Below, piece after piece: positions 46,170 to 54,719 of a stretch of 64,000 nt of DNA. This stretch comes from Sphingomonadaceae bacterium 3R27E2-A (GTDB lineage Bacteria > Pseudomonadota > Alphaproteobacteria > Sphingomonadales > Sphingomonadaceae): NCBI GenBank assembly GCA_005503165.1, contig SCNT01000007.1:1-64000 (forward strand), given 5' to 3'. Made by a program: the position numbers and the translations under genes. Below the pieces are notes generated by a model that was given only the letters and a program-made list of their open reading frames with translations, did no database searches and was not told where the DNA came from. Positions within the stretch are counted from its first letter, which is position 1; each line of letters starts with the position of its first letter.

Positions 46170-47497
46170 CGCGCCGCCTCGCCCTGTCGGCGCAGCAACT
46201 GCTCGCCCCCGTCGACATCGCCAAGGCGAGTCCGCGCCGCATCGGCACGCTCGTCGCGCACGAGGGCATCATGCTCGAAGTGTCGGGCTTCCCGCAGCCG
46301 CTCGGCAGCAACGTCCGCATCAGGTCGGCCGACAACGACTATGTCTATGGCGAGGTCGTCGGGTTCCGCGGCCACCGCAGCCTGGTCCTGCCCTTCGACA
46401 TGAACAAGCCGCTGGTCACCGGCGCGCCCGTCGAGCCGCATGGCGCGAGCTCGATGGTCCCCGTCGGCAAGGCGCTGCTCGGCCGCATCATGGACGCGCA
46501 GGGCCATCCGCTCGACGGCCGCCCGCCGGTCAAGTCGCAGTTCACCTGGCCGCTCGCCGGGCGCAAGGTCAACCCGCTGCGCCGCGGCCGCGTCATCCGC
46601 CCGCTCGACATGGGCGTGCGCGCGATCAACGGCCTGCTCACCGTCGGCGAGGGCCAGCGCGTCGCGATCATCGCGGGCTCGGGCGTCGGCAAGTCGGTGC
46701 TGATGGGCCAGATGATCGCGGGCACCGATTGCGACGTGATCGTCGTCGGGCTGATCGGCGAGCGCAGCCGCGAAGTCAGCGACTTCGTCGAGACCAAACT
46801 GCCCCCCGAAGTCCGCAAGAAATCGGTCGTGGTCGCGGTCCCCGCCGACCACCCGCCCCTCCTTCGCCTGCGCGCCGCGATGCGCGCGACCGCGATCGCG
46901 GAAGCCTTTCGCGACGAGGGCAAGAAGGTCCTCCTCCTCATCGACAGCCTGACCCGCGTCGCGCATGCGCAGCGCGAGATCGGGCTGACCTTGGGCGAAC
47001 CGCCGACGATGAAGGGCTATCCGCCCTCGGTCTTCGCGCTGATCCCCTCGCTCTGCGAACGCGCGGGCATCGACAAGCAGACGGGTGGCTCGGTCACCGC
47101 GCTCTACACCGTGCTCGCCGACGGCGGCGACATCGACGATCCGGTGGTCGACAGCGCGCGCGCGATCGTCGACGGCCATATCATCCTGTCGCGCGCGATG
47201 GCCGAACAGGGCGTCTATCCCGCGATCGACGTCGCGCGCTCGCTGTCGCGCACGATGGTCGACTCGGTCGATCCCGAGCATGCCGCCGCCGCCGCGCGCT
47301 TCCGCCAGCTCTGGTCAGCCTATGAAGAGAATCGCGATCTGATGCTGATGGGCGCCTATGTCGCCGGCGGCGATCCGGTGCTCGACGAGGCGATCATGCG
47401 CCGCGCCGACCAGCTCGCTTTCGTATCGCAGGGCGCCAAGGCCCAGGTCGATTTCACCACCTCCCGCCAAACCCTAGTCGAAGGATATAGTGCATGA
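46166..47497 (+). CDS. fliI: Flagellar export ATPase FliI
   Basis: Energises type III export of flagellar subunits. The 443-residue F1-beta-like protein has Walker A GSGVGKS (residues 171-177), Walker B VLLLIDSLTRVAHAQREIGL, and the type III ATPase signature PPSVFALIPSLCERAG. It overlaps fliH and fliJ by ATGA. Confidence 0.97.
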   Translation: MTRRLALSAQQLLAPVDIAKASPRRIGTLVAHEGIMLEVSGFPQPLGSNVRIRSADNDYVYGEVVGFRGHRSLVLPFDMNKPLVTGAPVEPHGASSMVPVGKALLGRIMDAQGHPLDGRPPVKSQFTWPLAGRKVNPLRRGRVIRPLDMGVRAINGLLTVGEGQRVAIIAGSGVGKSVLMGQMIAGTDCDVIVVGLIGERSREVSDFVETKLPPEVRKKSVVVAVPADHPPLLRLRAAMRATAIAEAFRDEGKKVLLLIDSLTRVAHAQREIGLTLGEPPTMKGYPPSVFALIPSLCERAGIDKQTGGSVTALYTVLADGGDIDDPVVDSARAIVDGHIILSRAMAEQGVYPAIDVARSLSRTMVDSVDPEHAAAAARFRQLWSAYEENRDLMLMGAYVAGGDPVLDEAIMRRADQLAFVSQGAKAQVDFTTSRQTLVEGYSA

Positions 47498-47934
47498 CCT
47501 CTCGCACCGCGCGCCGCAAACGGATCATCCGCGTGCGCAGCGTCGAACATCAGATGGCGGAGGCCAATCTCGCGCGCGCCACCAGCGAGCTCGCGAACCT
47601 CGTCGAGCTCGGCAAGCGGCTCGAAACGCTGCGCACCGACCTCGCGATGGCGAAGGGCGCGGTCGCCGGGCGCGCGCTCAACACGATCGGCGAACTCGGC
47701 ATGCGGCTCGACATGGCGAAGGAAAATCTCGTCGCGCCGACCAGCAATGCCAGCGCGCGCCGCGACCAGATGGGCGCGCTCGCCCAGCGCGCGATGGTCA
47801 AGGAAGAATCGGCGGTGCGCCTTTACGAGCGCAGCCGCAAGAGCGCCGAGCAGGAAATGGAACGCCGCGCCGACGCCAACCGCCCGTTCCGCACCGGCAT
47901 GCGCCTGCGCCTGATCGACGGGGGCATCGCATGA
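47494..47934 (+). CDS. fliJ: Flagellar export protein FliJ
   Basis: A small stalk-like coiled-coil partner of FliI. The 146-residue protein is almost all helix with regular heptads (ANLARATSELANLVELGKRL) and a highly charged C-terminus. FliJ proteins are poorly conserved, so position, length and helical character carry the call. The fliK ATG overlaps its stop codon. Confidence 0.82.
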   Translation: MTSRTARRKRIIRVRSVEHQMAEANLARATSELANLVELGKRLETLRTDLAMAKGAVAGRALNTIGELGMRLDMAKENLVAPTSNASARRDQMGALAQRAMVKEESAVRLYERSRKSAEQEMERRADANRPFRTGMRLRLIDGGIA

Positions 47935-49373
47935 TGCCTGCGCTGCCGCAGACCTCGACGGCGCCGATGCCCTCGCTGCTCGCGATGCTGACCCCGGTAC
48001 AGGGCGGCGACGCGGGCGAAGCGGGCGCGTTCGACGCGCTCGTCGCGGCGCAGACGCGCGGAACTGAGGCCTTGGCTACGCCGGTTGCCGCGCCCGTCAT
48101 GCAGATCGCGCCGATGGCGAGCGTCGAAACCATTCAGGTTCCTGTGTCGGCACGTATTGAAGCGCTGACCGATCTCCCCGACGTCACACCCTATTCGGTT
48201 CGTGCTGAGCTGGTCGAAGCACCGTCCTTCTCCCCGGCGCCCCAAGAAGAAAGAGCAGCCTTTCGACAAGCTCAGGGCGAACAGCCGTTGGGTACTCCCG
48301 TCGCACCGATCGATTTCGCCCCCGCCGCGCCGCCCGCGCTCGCGGTCGTGCGGCAGCCCCGGACGCCCGCGCTGCCGATCCGCGCGCCGCAAGCAGCGTT
48401 GCCGCAGGATCTCGCCCAGACGGAAGAGCTTCCGGTCGAAAGCGCAACGCCGCGCAAGCCCGATGCCGCGCCCGCCGACAAGGCGATCCTTGCCGCGAAC
48501 GAATTGCTCGCGACGCTGGCGCAGTTCACCACGCCCGCGAACAAGCCCGTTGCCGCCAAGCCAGTGATCGAAGGCGAAAGCGCGAGCGAGGGCGAAATGC
48601 CGGTCGCTGCCGAAGGCACGCCCATCGCCGCTTTCCTCGCCCCGGCTGCCGCGCCCGCCGAAACGCGCCCCGCCGGCAAGCCCGCCGCCGAGAAGGCGCC
48701 CGCCGCCAAGCCGCGCCGCGACGACGCGCCCGCGCTGCCAACTGCGGCGCCGAAGGTCCGCGACAATGCTCCGGCCCTCGCGCTGACGACCGTCGCCGCG
48801 CTCGAACCCGCAGCCGCCAAGCCCGCTGCCGAGCCGTCGATGACGGTGCTCTTCGCGCAGCCCGCCACCGCCGCCACGACCGCGCTCGCCGCCGCCGCGC
48901 CCGCCGCGACGATCGCCGAGCGCACGCTCGACCTTTCCAGCGACGACGCCTGGATCGAACAGCTCGCCGCCGATATCGCCGCCACCAAATCGGCGTCGGG
49001 CGACATCAGCTTTCGCCTGATGCCGCGCCACCTCGGCCGCCTCGACGTGTCGATGATGGCGGGCGACGAGGGCGTGTCGGTCAGGCTCGACACCCAGCAT
49101 GAAGCCACCGCGACGATCGTCACCGCCGCGCAGACACGCCTCGCCGACGACCTGCGCCAGCAGGGCGTGCGCGTCGCCGAGACGCAGGTGACGCACACCC
49201 CCGCCGAAACCGGCCGCCAGTTCCAGCAGAACCCGGGCCAGGGCCAGGGCCAGGGCCAAGGCCGCGGCGCCGTGCAGGATGCCGCGCATCTGATCGAAAC
49301 CGCCGCCGAGCGCGACACGCGCCAAGAAACCCGTGACGAGCGGAGCGGCGACCGCCGCGGCCGCTTCGCTTAA
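47931..49373 (+). CDS. fliK: Flagellar hook-length control protein FliK
   Basis: Secreted molecular ruler. The 480-residue protein has a Pro- and Ala-rich, low-complexity first 320 residues and a conserved C-terminal hook-length domain (SFRLMPRHLGRLDVSMMAGD, then GVSVRLDTQHEATATIV), ending with a Gln/Gly-rich tail. Residues about 85-120 are encoded by a dispersed hairpin repeat inserted in frame (VRAELVEAP, then FRQAQGEQP). The start ATG at 47931 overlaps fliJ; the second codon is also ATG. Confidence 0.9.
   Translation: MMPALPQTSTAPMPSLLAMLTPVQGGDAGEAGAFDALVAAQTRGTEALATPVAAPVMQIAPMASVETIQVPVSARIEALTDLPDVTPYSVRAELVEAPSFSPAPQEERAAFRQAQGEQPLGTPVAPIDFAPAAPPALAVVRQPRTPALPIRAPQAALPQDLAQTEELPVESATPRKPDAAPADKAILAANELLATLAQFTTPANKPVAAKPVIEGESASEGEMPVAAEGTPIAAFLAPAAAPAETRPAGKPAAEKAPAAKPRRDDAPALPTAAPKVRDNAPALALTTVAALEPAAAKPAAEPSMTVLFAQPATAATTALAAAAPAATIAERTLDLSSDDAWIEQLAADIAATKSASGDISFRLMPRHLGRLDVSMMAGDEGVSVRLDTQHEATATIVTAAQTRLADDLRQQGVRVAETQVTHTPAETGRQFQQNPGQGQGQGQGRGAVQDAAHLIETAAERDTRQETRDERSGDRRGRFA
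48199..48282 (+). repeat. Dispersed hairpin repeat inside fliK
   Basis: TTCGTGCTGAGCTGGTCGAA (48199-48218) is the near-complement of the block TTTCGACAAGCTCAGGGCGA at 48261-48280. The same CTGAGCTTGTCGAA-type repeat is widespread in sphingomonads, and here it is translated in frame. It resembles the family A arms (TTCGTG, GAGC, TCGA, CAC). Confidence 0.75.
49235..49258 (+). repeat. Tandem GGGCCA x4 near the fliK end
   Basis: Four perfect copies of the 6-mer GGGCCA encode a Gly-Gln-rich tail repeat in FliK. The unit is a multiple of three, so copy changes keep the frame. Confidence 0.85.
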
Positions 49374-49386
49374 CAGGAGCCGACCG

Positions 49387-49998
49387 ATGACCAAGGACAA
49401 GACCGAAGCCACCGCGCCGAAGAAGGGCGGCAAGATGAAGAAGCTGCTGATGATCGCCGTCGGCGCCGCGGTGCTGATCGGCGCCGGCGCCGGCGCGGGC
49501 ATGTATTTCGGCGTCGGCATGGCCAAGACCGCACCCAAGCCCGAGGATTTCTACCCCAAGCTGGTCGTGCGCAGCGAAGGCGAAGAAGCCGCCGCCGACG
49601 AAGGCAAGGACAAGGAAGCCCCGCCCAAGGTCGGCACCGTCTCGGTCCCCAACGACAAGTTCAAGGTCGATCCGCGGAAGTACGAGATCACCTATTATCC
49701 GATCGAGCAGGCGTTCACGACGAACCTCGCCGACGGGTCGGGCTTCCTGCAGGTCGGGATCAGCCTGTCGACCTATTATGACGGCAAGGTCATCGCCAAC
49801 ATCCGCCGCCAAGACGTCCCGATCCGCTCGGCCGTGTTGATGGTGCTCGCCGAACAGGACCCCGCCCTGCTCGCGACCACGCACGGCAAGCAGTCGCTGC
49901 AGCGCCAGCTCACTGGCGCGATCAACCAGGTGCTGCGCGACAAGGAAGGCTTTGGCGGCGTCGATAACGTCTATTTCACGAGCATGGTGATCCAGTGA
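49387..49998 (+). CDS. fliL: Flagellar basal-body-associated protein FliL
   Basis: Stator-associated membrane protein. The 203-residue protein has a Lys-rich cytoplasmic start, one transmembrane helix (about residues 18-38, LLMIAVGAAVLIGAGAGAGM) and a periplasmic stomatin-like FliL domain (FLQVGISLSTYYDGKV, VLMVLAEQDPALLATTHGK). The ATG at 49387 follows AGGAG; an 18-codon upstream extension overlaps fliK. Confidence 0.93.
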   Translation: MTKDKTEATAPKKGGKMKKLLMIAVGAAVLIGAGAGAGMYFGVGMAKTAPKPEDFYPKLVVRSEGEEAAADEGKDKEAPPKVGTVSVPNDKFKVDPRKYEITYYPIEQAFTTNLADGSGFLQVGISLSTYYDGKVIANIRRQDVPIRSAVLMVLAEQDPALLATTHGKQSLQRQLTGAINQVLRDKEGFGGVDNVYFTSMVIQ

Positions 49999-50924
49999 GC
50001 GCCAAGGGCAATCCTTTCAAGGCGCCCAAGGCGCCCGCCGCGAAGCCCGCGGCCGACGACGCGACCGCGTCGCTGCTGCTGCGCAAGGCCGAGGACGGCT
50101 ATGCCTTCCCGGTGCTCGAGGGCGTCGCGAACCAGTTTGCGCGATCGCTCCGCGACCTGATCCGTGCGCTCGGCGCGCCGACGGTGCAGGTCGAGCGCGG
50201 GACCGCCGAGCATATGCGCTTTGCCGACTGGTGCGCTGCGAGCGCCCCGGCGATCTTCTGGCGCTACCACGCACCGCCGCTCAAGGGTCCGGTGCTGCTC
50301 GCCGGCGCGCGCCCGCTGATCCTCCAGCTCGTCGACATCTTCTATGGCGGCAAGGGCCAGCTTGCGAGCGAACGCGAGGAGCTGACCGACGCCGAGGACC
50401 GCTTCGCCGCGCGCCTCGGCCGCGACCTCGGGCTGCAGCTCGCCGCCGCCTGGGACGGCAAAATGGTCCCCGAACTCGACTGCGTCACCCCCGACAGCGC
50501 CAAGCTCGCCGCGGTGCGCGCCGACGACGAACTGCTCGTCCAGCGCTTCACGCTGCGCGGCGGCGTGCTCGATGGCCGCACCATCGCCTGCGCCTACCCG
50601 GTCGCGGCGCTGCGCGGCATCGCCGATGTCGAATCGGTCCCCGATGTCCGCAACGAAGTCCCCGCCGACGCCGAATGGACCGCGACCTTGAACAGCGCGC
50701 TCAAGACCGTCCGCCTGCCCGTGCGCTCGGTCCTGGCGCGTCCCGAAATTTCTTTGGTCAAACTGCTTGGTTTGGAGGTCGGTGATATCATTCCGTTAAC
50801 CATTCCGCGCAATGTTCCGGTAACCGTCGCCGGTCGGCATTTCGCCGCCGGAAGCATCGGCGAAGCGAATGGAAATGCGGCCATAATGATCGAGCATATC
50901 GAAAGAGGACCGGATGATGAGTGA
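49995..50924 (+). CDS. fliM: Flagellar motor switch protein FliM
   Basis: Middle C-ring protein. The 309-residue protein has a CheC-like middle domain and a C-terminal SpoA domain (VRSVLARPEISLVKLLGLEV, GDIIPLTIPRNVPVTVAGRH). The usual N-terminal CheY-P binding peptide (LSQxEIDxLL) is not evident, which is unusual for a switch protein. It starts with GTG overlapping the fliL stop codon. Confidence 0.9.
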   Translation: MSAKGNPFKAPKAPAAKPAADDATASLLLRKAEDGYAFPVLEGVANQFARSLRDLIRALGAPTVQVERGTAEHMRFADWCAASAPAIFWRYHAPPLKGPVLLAGARPLILQLVDIFYGGKGQLASEREELTDAEDRFAARLGRDLGLQLAAAWDGKMVPELDCVTPDSAKLAAVRADDELLVQRFTLRGGVLDGRTIACAYPVAALRGIADVESVPDVRNEVPADAEWTATLNSALKTVRLPVRSVLARPEISLVKLLGLEVGDIIPLTIPRNVPVTVAGRHFAAGSIGEANGNAAIMIEHIERGPDDE

Positions 50925-51249
50925 TCTCAGCGAAGCCCCCGCGCGCGGCGAACGCCGCGGCGCCAGGGACATGGCGGCGGCGCCCAATTTCGACCTGCTC
51001 GCGGGCGTGTCGCTGCGCGTGTCGGTCGAGGTCGGATCGACCTCGATGACCCTCGCCGAGCTGCTCGCCATGTCCGAAGGCAGCGTGGTCGAGCTCGACC
51101 GCGCCGCGAACGAGCTGCTCGACATCTATGCCAATGGCACGCTGATCGCGCGCGGCGAGATCGTGAACGTCGACGGCCGCTACGGCATCCAGGTCGCCGA
51201 AGTCGTCGCCCCCGACCGCGGGCTCGCCGGGTTCGACCGGAGGGCCTGA
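50914..51249 (+). CDS. fliN: Flagellar motor switch protein FliN
   Basis: C-ring base protein. The 111-residue protein has one SpoA domain: LRVSVEVGSTSMTLAELLAM, then EGSVVELDRAANELLDIYAN and ARGEIVNVDGRYGIQV. An AGAGGA sits 5 nt before the ATG at 50914; an ATG at 50917 is adjacent. It overlaps fliM by 11 nt and fliO by TGATG. Confidence 0.94.
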   Translation: MMSDLSEAPARGERRGARDMAAAPNFDLLAGVSLRVSVEVGSTSMTLAELLAMSEGSVVELDRAANELLDIYANGTLIARGEIVNVDGRYGIQVAEVVAPDRGLAGFDRRA

Positions 51250-51533
51250 TGTTCGAATATATATTGCGCTTGGCTCTGCTGCTGCCGCTCGTCGGCGGCA
51301 TGGCGTGGGGCAGCCTGTGGCTGTGGAAAAAGGTCCAGATGGGCACGCTCCAGCTGCCCGGACAGGGCGCGAAGCGGACGCGCGCGATCGAGATGATCGA
51401 CGTGCTGCCGCTCGGCCCTGGGACCAAGCTGACCGTCGTCGAATTCGCCGGGCAGCGCATATTGCTCTCGGTCTCGCGCGGCGCGGTCACCCGGCTTGCC
51501 GACAACAGCCAGGGCGATTTCCATGTCGACTAG
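51249..51533 (+). CDS. fliO: Flagellar biosynthesis protein FliO
   Basis: Small membrane protein that helps assemble the FliP export gate. The 94-residue protein has one N-terminal transmembrane helix (ILRLALLLPLVGGMAWGSLW) and a soluble domain with RAIEMIDVLPLGPGTKLTVV and QRILLSVSRGAVTRL, typical of FliO. Start is coupled to fliN (TGATG) and its end overlaps fliP. Confidence 0.9.
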   Translation: MFEYILRLALLLPLVGGMAWGSLWLWKKVQMGTLQLPGQGAKRTRAIEMIDVLPLGPGTKLTVVEFAGQRILLSVSRGAVTRLADNSQGDFHVD

Positions 51534-52290
51534 GAACCATTGGCTGCGCGCCGCGGCGATCGCCGGCGGCGTGGCGCTGCTGCTCGCGGCGCCCGCGGCT
51601 TATGCGCAGGAAGCGAGCGGGCTCACCCGCGCGGTGAACGAGATCGGCGGCGATGGCCGCCCGTTGTCGCTGTCGCTGCAGATCCTGCTGCTGATGAGCC
51701 TGCTGACGGTGCTGCCGTCGCTGCTGCTGATGATGACCAGCTTCACGCGCATCATCATCGTGCTGTCGATCCTCCGTCACGCGCTGGGGCTGCAGCAGAC
51801 CCCGCCGAACCAGGTGCTCGTGGGCCTCAGCCTCTTCCTCTCGCTCTTCGTCATGGCGCCCGTGATCACCGAGGTGAACCGCGTCGCGATCGAGCCCTAT
51901 GGCCAGGAGCAGATCGACATCGGCACCGCGGTGTCGCGCTCGGGCGATGCGCTGCACGGCTTCATGCTGACCCAGACGCGCAAATCCGACCTGATGATGT
52001 TCGCCAAGATTGCCAAGGCGCCCAGCTATGCGAGCCCGAAGGATGTTCCCTTCTCGATCCTGCTCCCCGCCTTCGTCACCAGCGAGCTCAAGACCGCGTT
52101 CCAGATCGGCTTCCTGATCTTCCTGCCCTTCCTGATCATCGACCTGATCGTCGCCTCGGCGTTGATGTCCTTGGGCATGATGATGCTGTCGCCGACGATC
52201 ATATCGATGCCTTTCAAGCTGTTGCTCTTCGTCCTTGTCGACGGCTGGGCGCTGACGATGGGCTCGCTAGCGGCCTCGTTCGGAACTTAG
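51523..52290 (+). CDS. fliP: Flagellar export gate protein FliP
   Basis: Forms the export-gate pore with FliQ and FliR. The 255-residue protein has a cleavable signal peptide (to about AAYAQ) and four transmembrane helices. Family motifs are MMTSFTRIIIVLSILRHALG and PSYASPKDVPFSILLPAFVTSELKTAFQIGFLIFLP read in two blocks. The ATG at 51523 overlaps the fliO stop region; an upstream ATG in frame is less likely. Confidence 0.96.
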   Translation: MSTRNHWLRAAAIAGGVALLLAAPAAYAQEASGLTRAVNEIGGDGRPLSLSLQILLLMSLLTVLPSLLLMMTSFTRIIIVLSILRHALGLQQTPPNQVLVGLSLFLSLFVMAPVITEVNRVAIEPYGQEQIDIGTAVSRSGDALHGFMLTQTRKSDLMMFAKIAKAPSYASPKDVPFSILLPAFVTSELKTAFQIGFLIFLPFLIIDLIVASALMSLGMMMLSPTIISMPFKLLLFVLVDGWALTMGSLAASFGT

Positions 52291-52294
52291 CGCG

Positions 52295-52564
52295 ATGGAA
52301 GCCGATTATTTCGTCGGGGTCGCACAGCAGTCGCTGTGGATCCTCGCGCTCGCGACCGCGCCGCTCTTGATCCCGATCCTGATCGTAGGCGTGCTGCTCG
52401 GCATGGTGCAGGCGGCGACCTCGATCAACGAACAGACTTTGACCTTCGTGCCCAAGCTGGTCGTCGCCGCGATCTGCCTCGCGATTTTCGGCGGCAGCAT
52501 ATTGGTCCTGCTCACCGATTTCACCCGCGAGATCTTCGCGCAGATCCCGACGCTCGTCCGATAA
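52295..52564 (+). CDS. fliQ: Flagellar export gate protein FliQ
   Basis: The 89-residue length and two hydrophobic helices (ILALATAPLLIPILIVGVLL, and LVVAAICLAIFGGSILVLLT) fit FliQ. Conserved motif MVQAATSINEQTLTFVPKL links the helices. Four nt separate it from fliP and seven from fliR. Confidence 0.95.
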   Translation: MEADYFVGVAQQSLWILALATAPLLIPILIVGVLLGMVQAATSINEQTLTFVPKLVVAAICLAIFGGSILVLLTDFTREIFAQIPTLVR

Positions 52565-52571
52565 GCAGGCG

Positions 52572-53351
52572 ATGAACCCCGCCGACATCCCCAATGTGGA
52601 GGCGATGCTGCAGCTATGGATGCTGGGCATGATCCGCCCCGGCGCCTGCTTCCTCGCGGCGCCGGTGTTCGGCGCGGCGAACGTCCCGATCCAGCTCCGC
52701 CTCGTCATCGCGCTCGCTGTCGGCGTGCCCGCGGTCGCGGCGTCGGGCATGGTGCTGCCGCCCGAGGGGATCGTCTCGGTCCCCGGCTTTTTCCTGATCA
52801 TCGGCGAGGTCGTGATCGGCCTCGCCATGGGTTTCGTGCTCCAGATGGGGCTCGCCGCGGCGTTGCTCGCGGGCGAGGCGATCAGCAATGCGATGGGCCT
52901 TGGCTTCGCGTCGATGGTCGATCCGCTGAGCGGCGCTTCGAGTTCGGCGATCGGCCAATTCCTGTCGATGCTCGCGACCGCGATCTTCCTCGCCGCCGAC
53001 GGGCATCTCGTGCTCATTTCGATCATCGTGGACAGTTACAGCGCCCTGCCCCCCGGCAACGCCTTTCCGTCCTGGCAGACGATCGAAGGCATCATCCGCT
53101 TCGGCAGCCTGATGTTCGCTGCAGGGCTGACCATCGCCCTGCCCGTCGGTTTCGTCCTTATCCTCGTCCAGATCATCATGGGCGTAATCGGCCGCTCCGC
53201 CCCCGCGCTCAACCTGTTCGCGGTCGGCATTCCGGCGACCCTGCTGGCCGGCGTCGTACTGCTCGGCGTCGCGACGCCGGTGATGGCCGAGGGGCTGGCG
53301 CAGATCCTGTCCGACGCGCTCGACGCTGCGCGCATGGTCGCGGGGGGCTGA
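52572..53351 (+). CDS. fliR: Flagellar export gate protein FliR
   Basis: A 259-residue integral membrane protein with six or seven hydrophobic helices, the final subunit of the FliPQR gate. Motifs RPGACFLAAPVFGAANVPIQ and MGFASMVD-like LGFASMVDPLSGASSSAIGQ, and VIGRSAPALNLFAVGIPATL, are typical of FliR. Confidence 0.95.
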   Translation: MNPADIPNVEAMLQLWMLGMIRPGACFLAAPVFGAANVPIQLRLVIALAVGVPAVAASGMVLPPEGIVSVPGFFLIIGEVVIGLAMGFVLQMGLAAALLAGEAISNAMGLGFASMVDPLSGASSSAIGQFLSMLATAIFLAADGHLVLISIIVDSYSALPPGNAFPSWQTIEGIIRFGSLMFAAGLTIALPVGFVLILVQIIMGVIGRSAPALNLFAVGIPATLLAGVVLLGVATPVMAEGLAQILSDALDAARMVAGG

Positions 53352-53354
53352 GCC

Positions 53355-54494
53355 ATGTCGGGGACGACCGAGAAGGACCAGAAGACAGAATTACCGACAC
53401 CCAAGAAGCTCGCCGATTCGGCGCGCGAGGGCGATGTGCTGCAGTCGCGCGAGCTCGCGACCGCGCTGATGATGCTCGTCGCCGCGGGCTGGCTGGTCGC
53501 CGCGGGCGGCTGGTTCGTGCGCACCGTCGGCGAGCTCGTGTCGCGCGGGCTGACGCTCGATCGCGGCGACATCACCGACTTCGCGCCCGGCGAGGCGCTG
53601 CTGCGCAATGGGACCGATGTGCTGCTGCCGCTCGCCAGCCTGTTCGCCGCGGCGCTGCTCGCAGCCTTCGCCGGCCCGGCGCTGCTCGGGTCGATGGGCT
53701 GGCGCGGCAAGGCGCTCGGCTTCAAGGGCAATCGCATGAACCCGATGAGCGGGCTCCAGCGCATGTTCGGCATCCAGGGCGCGACCGAACTCGGCAAGGC
53801 TCTCGCTAAAGTGCTGCTGCTCGGCACGATCGGCTATTGGCTCGTCGCGAGGAATCTGCCCGCGATCGTGCAGATGGCGTCGAGTGACCTTCATTCGGCG
53901 ATCGGCCTCGCCGGCAAGGCGGTCGCGCAGTCGGTGCTGGTAATGGCGGGCGGGCTCGTCGTCATCGCGCTGATCGACGTGCCGGTGCAGTGGATGCAGC
54001 GCCGCAAGCGGCTGATGATGAGCAAGCAGGAAATCAAGGACGAGATGCGCCAGTCCGACGGCGCCCCCGAACTCAAGCAGGCGCAGCGCCAGCGCGCGCA
54101 CGAGATGCTGAGCGGATCGGCGCGCAAGGCCGTGTCGGAGGCGACGGTGATCCTGACCAACCCGACGCATTTCTCGGTCGCCCTGCGCTATCGCCCCGGC
54201 ATCGACGCCGCGCCGGTGGTGGTCGCGCGCGGGCGCGGCGAGGTTGCGCTCGCGATCCGCGAGCTGGCGCGCGGAACGGCTGTACCGATCCTCGAATATC
54301 CGCAGCTGGCACGCGCCATCTATTTCACCGCGCGCGCCGGGCGCGTGATCCCCGAGGAATTGTTTGTCGCGGTCGCGACGATCCTCGCCTTCGTCTTCCG
54401 CCTCGAACGCGCCGTCGCCGAGGGGCTGGCGCAACCCGACATCGAGGTGCCGTCGTCGCACTGGTTCGATGCGGATGGGCGGAAGCAGGCGTAG
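53355..54494 (+). CDS. flhB: Flagellar export switch protein FlhB
   Basis: Controls the hook-to-filament substrate switch by autocleavage. The 379-residue protein has the N-terminal EKDQKTELPTPKKLADSARE, four membrane helices and the C-terminal cytoplasmic domain with the cleavage site NPTH at residues 269-272 (LTNPTHFSVAL). It ends the long operon. A family A hairpin repeat follows. Confidence 0.96.
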   Translation: MSGTTEKDQKTELPTPKKLADSAREGDVLQSRELATALMMLVAAGWLVAAGGWFVRTVGELVSRGLTLDRGDITDFAPGEALLRNGTDVLLPLASLFAAALLAAFAGPALLGSMGWRGKALGFKGNRMNPMSGLQRMFGIQGATELGKALAKVLLLGTIGYWLVARNLPAIVQMASSDLHSAIGLAGKAVAQSVLVMAGGLVVIALIDVPVQWMQRRKRLMMSKQEIKDEMRQSDGAPELKQAQRQRAHEMLSGSARKAVSEATVILTNPTHFSVALRYRPGIDAAPVVVARGRGEVALAIRELARGTAVPILEYPQLARAIYFTARAGRVIPEELFVAVATILAFVFRLERAVAEGLAQPDIEVPSSHWFDADGRKQA

Positions 54495-54536
54495 GGCGGG
54501 TTTCTGGGCGGGAGCCGGCAAGCCAACTTATGAATC

Positions 54537-54615
54537 CCGTTCGTGTCGAGCGAAGTCGAGACACGCTTGCGAAGCCCTAGCCTTCGGGTGTCTCGACTTC
54601 GCTCGACACGAACGG
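54537..54615. repeat. Hairpin repeat, family A copy 2
   Basis: The 28-nt arms (54537-54564 and 54588-54615) are perfect complements and identical to those at 4817-4895. The loop is again 23 nt but of different sequence. It lies just after flhB and could end the long flagellar transcript. Confidence 0.9.
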
Positions 54616-54671
54616 AAATTGAGGCAGGTCTGGAACTCACCCCAAGGCGGTCGCCAAGCCACAAAGCCGGC

Positions 54672-54698
54672 TTAAACTCCCCCGCGCCCTGCCGTTAA
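54672..54698 (+). promoter_or_regulatory. FliA-like (sigma-28) promoter of fliD
   Basis: TTAA (54672-54675), 15 nt, GCCGTTAA (54691-54698). The -10 matches FliA's GCCGATAA at seven of eight bases. The leader would be short, with GAAGGA directly before the ATG at 54720. Confidence 0.6.
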
Positions 54699-54719
54699 TA
54701 TCTCCGAAGGACAGCGCGC

